From: an uncultured Clostridia bacterium
GTDB lineage: Bacteria > Bacillota_I > Bacilli_A > RF39 > UBA660
Assembly (NCBI GenBank): GCA_946533175.1
Contig: CAMNBS010000031.1
Span: 1 to 11,908 of the forward strand
DNA length: 11,908 nt
Direction: 5' to 3'
The first letter of the stretch is position 1. Each line of letters starts with the position of its first letter. Position numbers and translations under genes: made by a program. This document shows, piece after piece, positions 6,743 through 11,908 of this stretch. The notes beneath the pieces were generated by a model. The model was not told the DNA's origin, made no database searches, and saw only the letters and a list, made by a program, of their open reading frames with translations.

Positions 6743-7753
6743 CTACTTCAATAACCAAGCTGATCTAATAAAATCTTGACCATTTTTTTGTGGTTCACAT
6801 GGATCATTAATTAATTTATTACCAATAACCATCGTAGTTGAACTACCTCCATCCATATTTATAGCATTATAAGCATTATATCTTTGTAAAATAGTAATTA
6901 AATCCGTAACGTATACGCCACCTCTTCCTTTCCAAGATAATCTACTACCATAACCATTAACCACTAATAAAAGAATTATTCCATCTTTTCGTTGGGCAAT
7001 AACAGTTCGTGGATTTAATCCACTACCACCAGTTCCCTTGAATGACGCTGCTTTACCATTAACAATTAAAACTGGTTTAAAACTAACAGCTTCTTTAATA
7101 TTTTTAGTTTTAACATCAGCAGTGGAAAGATTACCAACAATTAATACTCCATCATAATTAATTGCCGCTGTTGTATATTTTCCTTTTCCTGAAGCATAAA
7201 TTATTTTTCCATCATGAACAACTAATCCACTTGGATATCCATTACTCCATAAATATCCACCACCATTTATTCCTAAAATAGCATTATGATCTTTAATAAT
7301 ATCGGATAGTATTCTTCCCTGATTAATTTTTTTATTATAACCAATTTCTAATCTTTTAGGATCATAAATAGCAATCATATGACAATCAAATTCTTTATAT
7401 TTAAATTGAATTAGTTTATATAAAGCACCCTCTTCATGCTCAAGAATTTGTTTTTCATAAACCGAAGTATAACTAGTTATTTTTTCTTCTTGGCCAACTG
7501 ATATACTATTAGCATCAGTATCTTCATTAATCTCAATTAAATAATTATTATTCATAACTTCTTTAATAGTATTAACTGAATAAAATATATTAGCAAAATA
7601 TTTATGAGATCCAGTTTCCATCGCTGTTGTTATCCAAAATACTCTTGCTTTATCATATGGACCATATACTATTACAAAACACAAAATAATGATAAAATCA
7701 ATAAAAAGAAAGAATTTAACTAACCAATGCCAATTTTTAATTTTCTTCCACAT
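6743..7753 (-). CDS. Membrane-anchored phosphodiester glycosidase family protein (NAGPA domain)
   Basis: This family includes mammalian N-acetylglucosamine-1-phosphodiester alpha-N-acetylglucosaminidase and bacterial enzymes often labelled exopolysaccharide-related. They cleave sugar-phosphate diester bonds. The 336-residue product has one N-terminal membrane segment (about 11-30) with no cleavage site, a linker of about 90 residues, and the NAGPA domain to the C-terminus. Conserved elements are GINGGGY (161-167), YPSGLVVHDGKII (173-185), a Gly/Arg-rich VNGYGSRLSWKGRGG segment and the catalytic-type NMDGGSSTTMV (299-309, Asp301). It ends with a conserved R-x-A-W. Start chosen at ATG 7753 because AGGTGA (7759-7764) sits 5 nt upstream; a GTG at 7762 is too close. 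It overlaps the upstream gene by 17 nt, implying translational coupling. It likely acts outside the membrane on a glycan-phosphate; the substrate is unknown. Confidence 0.9.
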   Translation of the reverse strand: MWKKIKNWHWLVKFFLFIDFIIILCFVIVYGPYDKARVFWITTAMETGSHKYFANIFYSVNTIKEVMNNNYLIEINEDTDANSISVGQEEKITSYTSVYEKQILEHEEGALYKLIQFKYKEFDCHMIAIYDPKRLEIGYNKKINQGRILSDIIKDHNAILGINGGGYLWSNGYPSGLVVHDGKIIYASGKGKYTTAAINYDGVLIVGNLSTADVKTKNIKEAVSFKPVLIVNGKAASFKGTGGSGLNPRTVIAQRKDGIILLLVVNGYGSRLSWKGRGGVYVTDLITILQRYNAYNAINMDGGSSTTMVIGNKLINDPCEPQKNGQDFIRSAWLLK

Positions 7754-9164
7754 TACTATCACCTACAATTAATGGATTATCTTTTGTTCCATTTCCATCC
7801 GTAACAATCATATCATTCTTTAATTTAATAATTGGTCTTATCTTATGTTTATTACTTTTTAAATCACCAAAAAACATCATATTATCATCAACAGTATAAT
7901 ATAAACCTAATTTATTATCACTAATAGTATTTAACCAATAATTTTGATAATCATTCAAATATAAATCACCAACATTAGGAATAGTTATATAATTATTATT
8001 ATTTGATATAGCTTTTTCGTAGTCATATTTATTATTATAATTATATTCATTAATGATATAATCTCTTTTTACTAAATCATCTTTATTTAATTCTTTAATA
8101 AAGTCATTATTTAAATATTTTAAAACATCATTATAAGCAAGTTCTTTATCCAATACACCATCCATAATTAAAGAAATACCTTTATCATCAATATCAATTA
8201 TTCGAAAAGTATAATCTTGATATTTGACATAAGAACCAATACTATTATCTTTTAATAAAGCATTATCATTTTCTTCAATCATAAATGGATCATTTATTAT
8301 TCCAGAACCACCTATATATGAAACATTTTCATTTAAAGTTATAACCGGTCTTATTCCATAACTATAATAATTTTCTTCTTTATTATTTATATTATTAATA
8401 TTACCTTCATCATTTACATAAAAGAATTGATTATTATCGTTATAATTAATCGTCCAATAATAACTATTATTATTTAAATAACTATTTTTACCACCAGCAT
8501 TTAAATATTCTTTAATATCAAGAAGACCTACATAATAATTATTTTTAGTTTTACAATCGTAATTATCAATATTAATGCTTTCATTACAAAAAGAATTTTC
8601 TTTTAAAAACAATTCATAATCTTTAAAAGTGTTTAAATATTTATCTAACCATTTATGAAGAGTTGACTCTTCATAAGGATTATTAATTCCACTAACTAAA
8701 TTTGTTAATATATCATCTTCAATAACTTTAATACCATTATCTATACCAATTATCCGAAACATTCGACCAGCATAAAACAAATAATTATTTACTTCTTCGC
8801 CTTTATAATAATAAATACCATCTTTTTCATATAATCCATCTTTTTGATAAACAATATTATCAACGGAAGTAAGTTTTTCTTTTAAAGTAATATTATCCTT
8901 TATATCATGAGTTTGTTTATAATAATAAATTGTTCGATAAGCATAAAAACCAATGATTCCTAAAATAATAGCTATATTACAAAAGATAAATATTTTTTCT
9001 TTTTTGGTTAGTTTTTTCTTTTCTTTATTCTTTGATTCATTCTTTTCTTTTTGTATTTCTGGTTTATTTTCATTTTTCTTTGATTCAGATTTTTTCTTTG
9101 ATGTAGTTTTTTTCTTTAACGATGGTTTTTCTTCATCTAAATCTAATACTTCTATTTCTTCCAT
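7737..9164 (-). CDS. Membrane-anchored protein with two tandem DUF6273-like extracellular repeats
   Basis: The 475 residues begin with a highly charged Lys/Glu/Ser cytoplasmic segment (1-56), then one membrane helix (about 58-77). The extracellular part is rich in Asn and Tyr and has two homologous units. Unit 1 (about 118-298) runs from YAGRMFRIIGIDNG to YGIRPVITLN and GGSGIINDPFMI. Unit 2 (about 307-470) repeats the order, with YQDYTFRIIDIDDKG, KIRPIIKLK and GNGTKDNPLIV. Such units with a closing IRPVI-L plus G-x-G-T/I-x-x-x-P pattern occur in Firmicute surface proteins annotated DUF6273; the name is from memory. No catalytic motif is seen, so binding or scaffolding is likely. Start at ATG 9164 follows AGGTG. 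The gene lies between the radical SAM gene (56-base gap, no terminator) and the overlapping phosphodiester glycosidase gene. Confidence 0.82.
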   Translation of the reverse strand: MEEIEVLDLDEEKPSLKKKTTSKKKSESKKNENKPEIQKEKNESKNKEKKKLTKKEKIFIFCNIAIILGIIGFYAYRTIYYYKQTHDIKDNITLKEKLTSVDNIVYQKDGLYEKDGIYYYKGEEVNNYLFYAGRMFRIIGIDNGIKVIEDDILTNLVSGINNPYEESTLHKWLDKYLNTFKDYELFLKENSFCNESINIDNYDCKTKNNYYVGLLDIKEYLNAGGKNSYLNNNSYYWTINYNDNNQFFYVNDEGNINNINNKEENYYSYGIRPVITLNENVSYIGGSGIINDPFMIEENDNALLKDNSIGSYVKYQDYTFRIIDIDDKGISLIMDGVLDKELAYNDVLKYLNNDFIKELNKDDLVKRDYIINEYNYNNKYDYEKAISNNNNYITIPNVGDLYLNDYQNYWLNTISDNKLGLYYTVDDNMMFFGDLKSNKHKIRPIIKLKNDMIVTDGNGTKDNPLIVGDSNVEEN

Positions 9165-9181
9165 TTTTCACCTACTATACA

Positions 9182-9210
9182 AGAATAACATATTTTATTA
9201 GGAAAGTAAA
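9182..9210 (-). promoter_or_regulatory. Possible internal promoter ahead of the DUF6273-like gene
   Basis: On the minus strand TTTACT (9205-9210) and TATTCT (9182-9187) are 17 bases apart, and TG precedes the -10 at the extended -10 position. The start would fall near 9175, leaving a short leader that still includes AGGTG. The box matches are only moderate. Confidence 0.35.
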
Positions 9211-9220
9211 TTTAATAATT

Positions 9221-10057
9221 TTAGTGAAAACGCTTTCGATAAGTACAACTTTTACATAAATCATATTTTATTTGATGATTTTGAAATCCTTCTCTAATTT
9301 CTTTAAACAACTTTGAATTAACAATATCCATTAACTCTTGTTGATAAAGATTACCTAATGTTATTATGCTATTACTATCCAAACAACAAGGAACCACATT
9401 ACCATTTGATAAAACAGCAATATGACTACGACATCCTAAACAAGTTCCATAATCTTCTTTAAAATTATTTACTTCTGGCCAAACAAATTCATTTTCTTTA
9501 TCAATATAAATATTATTAGCTATTTTAATATTTTTTTCATCCATTATTTTGTCAACAATTTCTGAGGATAAATTATAATGACTTATTATTTTATGCACAA
9601 TAGTTGTGGATATTTTATCCAAATGCAATTTTTTTAAAGTCCAAATACGATAAATTATTGTTGTTTTTATTCTTAATTCATCACAGGTTTTAAAAACATT
9701 TTCAAAATAATTTGAAAAATTATTTTCACAATGTAAAGATACATTTATCTGATGAATATCATGTTTAAGTAAAATATCTTTCTTTTTTGAAAGTAATGTT
9801 CCATTGGTAGTAATATTAACTTTTATTTTGTAATTATCACAAATAGTCAATATTTCATCTAATCTACTATGTAAAAGAGGTTCTCCCTTAACATGTAAAT
9901 AAATTGTATCAGTATAATGTATAATTTTGTCAATAATAATTTTAAATTCGTCAACTGTCATTTCTCTTTTTGGAAGAATATTAGAAGAACAAAAAGAACA
10001 AGAAAGATTACAATGATTAGTTATTTCAACATATATTTTATTAAACATTTTTTTCAT
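9221..10057 (-). CDS. Radical SAM protein with C-terminal SPASM-type cysteines
   Basis: The enzyme should bind a [4Fe-4S] cluster and S-adenosylmethionine to start radical chemistry; its substrate is unknown. In 278 residues the sequence shows the cluster motif CNLSCSFC (Cys16, 20, 23) right after EITNH, the SAM-contacting GEP at 58-60 (VKGEPLLH) and NITTNGTLL in the core barrel. A C-terminal auxiliary-cluster region has Cys206, 209, 224, 225, 268 and 271 (CLGC, VPCCLD, CKSC). That layout fits the SPASM or twitch group, many of which modify peptides. No small precursor peptide is visible next to it. Start at 10057 is supported by GAGATGAT, a weak variant of the AAGGTGAT used at ezrA; the Met at 10048 has none. 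It is probably co-transcribed with the two downstream surface-protein genes. Confidence 0.9.
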   Translation of the reverse strand: MKKMFNKIYVEITNHCNLSCSFCSSNILPKREMTVDEFKIIIDKIIHYTDTIYLHVKGEPLLHSRLDEILTICDNYKIKVNITTNGTLLSKKKDILLKHDIHQINVSLHCENNFSNYFENVFKTCDELRIKTTIIYRIWTLKKLHLDKISTTIVHKIISHYNLSSEIVDKIMDEKNIKIANNIYIDKENEFVWPEVNNFKEDYGTCLGCRSHIAVLSNGNVVPCCLDSNSIITLGNLYQQELMDIVNSKLFKEIREGFQNHQIKYDLCKSCTYRKRFH

Positions 10058-10078
10058 TTTATCATCTCATTTCTAATT

Positions 10079-10114
10079 AAAAGATAATCCTAAGAAATCT
10101 TGTCTTAGGATTAT
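10079..10114 (-). terminator. uvrB terminator hairpin
   Basis: An 11-bp perfect inverted repeat (ATAATCCTAAG, 10084-10094, and CTTAGGATTAT, 10104-10114) with a 9-base loop lies 61 bases after the uvrB stop. The U-tract on the minus strand is short (CTTTT), so termination may be partial. A four-T run also follows on the plus strand. Confidence 0.75.
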
Positions 10115-10142
10115 TTTATATCAGATTTTTGGCATATGTAAA
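10115..10142 (-). promoter_or_regulatory. Probable promoter of the radical SAM / surface-protein cluster
   Basis: On the minus strand TTTACA (10137-10142) and TATAAA (10115-10120) are 16 bases apart, each one base off consensus. The predicted start near 10108 lies within the first arm of the uvrB terminator hairpin. Confidence 0.6.
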
Positions 10143-10175
10143 GTCCAAATAACTCTAAATAAGGTAAGAATATAA

Positions 10176-11908
10176 TTATTCACTCTTCATTTCTAGCCAA
10201 ATATCACGAAGTTCCATCGCTCTTTCAAAATCAAGTTCAGATGCTGCTTTACGCATTTCTTCCTCAATTTTATTAATATTATCCATTCTTTCCTTTTTAG
10301 AAATCTTTTTCTTTTCACTTTTCGATTCATCAATATTACTAATAAGTTCACGTATTTCTTTAATAATCGTTTTAGGAACAATATGATGTTCTTCATTATA
10401 TTTTTCTTGAATAGCTCTTCTTCTTGATGTTTCATCAATCGCAACTTGCATACTATCAGTTATTTTATCAGCATACATTATAACATGACCATTACTATTC
10501 CTTGCACATCGTCCGATTGTTTGGATCAAGCTACGTTCACTTCGTAAAAATCCTTCTTTATCAGCATCTAAAATAGCGATTAAACTTACTTCGGGAATAT
10601 CAATACCTTCTCTTAATAAGTTAATACCAACTACCACATCATAAGTTCCAAGTCTTAAATCGCGAATAATTCTAAGTCGCTCTAACGTTTTAATCTCAGT
10701 ATGTAAATAAGCTACTTTAATATCTAACTCTTTTAAATAATTGGTTAATTCTTCTGCCATATGTATTGTAAGGGTTGTAATTAAAACTCTTTCATTTTTA
10801 GTAATTCTATCCTTTATTTCCCCAACTAAATCATCAATTTGTCCCATACTTGGTCGAACTTCTATGGTTGGATCTAATAATCCTGTTGGTCTTATTATTT
10901 GTTCAATAACCTGATGATGAACAAGTTCCATTTCATAATCACCAGGAGTTGCACTAACATATATGACTTGATTTAATTTAGATTCAAACTCATTAAACTT
11001 TAATGGACGATTATCCAGTGCACTAGGAAGACGAAAACCAAAATCAACAAGATTCATTTTCCTCATTCTATCCCCATTATACATACCTCTTACTTGTGGA
11101 ACAGTTACATGGCTTTCATCAATAACCAGTAAAAAATCTTTAGGAAAAAAGTCAATTAAACAAGTTGGAGCTTCCCCTTCTTTTTTTCCAGATAAATGTC
11201 TTGAATAATTTTCTACTCCTCGGCAAAAACCTGTTTCTTGAAGCATTTCTAAATCATAATTTGTTCTCTGTTCAATTCTTTCGGCTTCAAGAGGTTTGTT
11301 TTCTTTTTTAAAATAGTCTATCCTTTCTTTCAATTCCTCTTTAATATTTATAATGGCCTTTTCTAATTTATTTTCACTAGTTACAAAGTGACTTGCAGGG
11401 AAAATACTAACAGATTTTTTATTATTTAAAATAACACCAGTTAATGTATCTATTTCACTAATTTTATCTATTTCATCACCAAAAAACTCAATTCTAATTC
11501 CTTTAGTATGTTCATTGGTAGGAATAATTTCAACAGTATCCCCTTTAACGCGAAAAGTACCTCTTTTAAAATCCAAATCATTTCGTTCATATAACATATC
11601 CACAAGTTTTTGTAAAACAGTATTTCTTTCAATATTATCACCAATACTTAAAGTAAGCATATGATCACGATAATCAGAAACATCTCCAATACCATAGATA
11701 CAGGAAACAGAAGCCACAACAATAACATCCGAATGAGATAAAAGCATACTAGTTGCGTAATGTCTTAATTCATCAATTTCATCATTAATACTAGCATCCT
11801 TTTCAATATAAGTATCACTACTTGGAACATAAGCTTCTGGTTGATAATAATCGTAATAACTTACAAAGTAACAAACGTGGTTGTTAGGAAACAACTCCTT
11901 AAACTCAC
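10176..11908 (-). CDS. uvrB: Excinuclease ABC subunit B (3' part; start lies outside the window)
   Basis: UvrB is the damage-verifying, helicase-like ATPase of nucleotide excision repair. It receives DNA from UvrA and recruits UvrC. The frame is open to the window edge, with EFKEL preceding FPNNHVCYFVSYYDYYQPEA, so the N-terminus with the Walker A motif is missing; about 576 of roughly 660 residues are present. Seen in order: the beta-hairpin YYDYYQPEAYVP that clamps DNA, the DESH helicase motif (in VIDESHVTVPQ), SATPGDYE, helicase motifs V/VI (VGINLLREGIDIPE and QTIGRCARN), and a C-terminal UVR domain (EEEMRKAASELDFERAMELRD) that contacts UvrC. A TTG at 11894 is not the real start. In many Firmicutes uvrA follows uvrB; here a terminator hairpin follows, so uvrA is not directly downstream. 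Confidence 0.98.
   Translation of the reverse strand, partial: EFKELFPNNHVCYFVSYYDYYQPEAYVPSSDTYIEKDASINDEIDELRHYATSMLLSHSDVIVVASVSCIYGIGDVSDYRDHMLTLSIGDNIERNTVLQKLVDMLYERNDLDFKRGTFRVKGDTVEIIPTNEHTKGIRIEFFGDEIDKISEIDTLTGVILNNKKSVSIFPASHFVTSENKLEKAIINIKEELKERIDYFKKENKPLEAERIEQRTNYDLEMLQETGFCRGVENYSRHLSGKKEGEAPTCLIDFFPKDFLLVIDESHVTVPQVRGMYNGDRMRKMNLVDFGFRLPSALDNRPLKFNEFESKLNQVIYVSATPGDYEMELVHHQVIEQIIRPTGLLDPTIEVRPSMGQIDDLVGEIKDRITKNERVLITTLTIHMAEELTNYLKELDIKVAYLHTEIKTLERLRIIRDLRLGTYDVVVGINLLREGIDIPEVSLIAILDADKEGFLRSERSLIQTIGRCARNSNGHVIMYADKITDSMQVAIDETSRRRAIQEKYNEEHHIVPKTIIKEIRELISNIDESKSEKKKISKKERMDNINKIEEEMRKAASELDFERAMELRDIWLEMKSE

Noticed and set aside
8953..9201. Plus-strand open frame rich in Phe and Ser.
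   Set aside because: It is the antisense of the Lys/Glu-rich N-terminus of the DUF6273-like protein; low complexity, no ribosome binding site.
9165..10175. A RiPP precursor peptide next to the radical SAM/SPASM gene.
   Set aside because: The flanking gaps (9165-9220 and 10058-10175) contain no small frame with a ribosome binding site, so a peptide-modifying role has no local substrate.
10193..10444. Second minus-strand frame inside the end of uvrB.
   Set aside because: It is a Lys/Leu-rich shifted-frame shadow of the UVR-domain region of uvrB.
1..11908. CRISPR array, tRNA genes, insertion sequence ends or prophage genes.
   Set aside because: No spaced direct repeats, cloverleaf sequences, transposase or integrase frames, or long terminal inverted repeats were found by eye.

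Overview
This 11.9 kb window comes from a very AT-rich, low-GC Gram-positive chromosome. It carries an EzrA homologue, a zinc-free ribosomal protein S4, a tyrosine T-box leader, AGGAGG/AAGGTGAT-type ribosome binding sites and U-tract terminators. These point to the Bacillota, most likely a Bacilli-like or uncultured gut Erysipelotrichia/RF39-like lineage; that placement is inference. The standard code applies: TGG encodes Trp, and the ten visible stops are nine TAA, one TAG and no TGA. There are no tRNA or rRNA genes, insertion sequences, phage genes or CRISPR arrays. Most of the window is core chromosome.

Layout, left to right. Positions 1-18 hold the first codons of an unidentified minus-strand gene. 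Next is ezrA (minus), which limits FtsZ ring assembly. It is divergent from rpsD (plus), which has a strong promoter and a structured leader of about 130 nt. The leader folds into nested helices plus a possible pseudoknot, as expected for an S4-autoregulated mRNA. After the rpsD terminator comes a small three-helix membrane protein resembling DUF4282. It converges on a membrane-anchored, probable seven-bladed beta-propeller protein, and the two share one bidirectional terminator.

The minus-strand unit at 4520-6735 is a complete T-box operon: promoter, Stem I with a UAC (Tyr) specifier, antiterminator/terminator switch, deoC, tyrS and a terminator. Tyrosyl-tRNA synthetase is the expected target. 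The first gene, however, is deoxyribose-phosphate aldolase, with an unusual Cys-rich C-terminal tail.

The accessory-looking part is 6743-10142 (minus). A radical SAM/SPASM protein is followed by a membrane-anchored protein with two tandem extracellular DUF6273-like repeats. That gene overlaps one for a membrane-anchored phosphodiester glycosidase (NAGPA family). The unit looks like a cell-surface gene set of unknown substrate. It has no terminator of its own and runs directly into the tyrosine T-box. Upstream lies the 3' part of uvrB, cut by the window edge. Its terminator hairpin overlaps the likely start of the radical SAM transcript.

The best candidates for something undescribed are the radical SAM/DUF6273/phosphodiester-glycosidase cluster, the Tyr-T-box control of a Cys-tailed DeoC, and the uvrB terminator that doubles as a promoter region.
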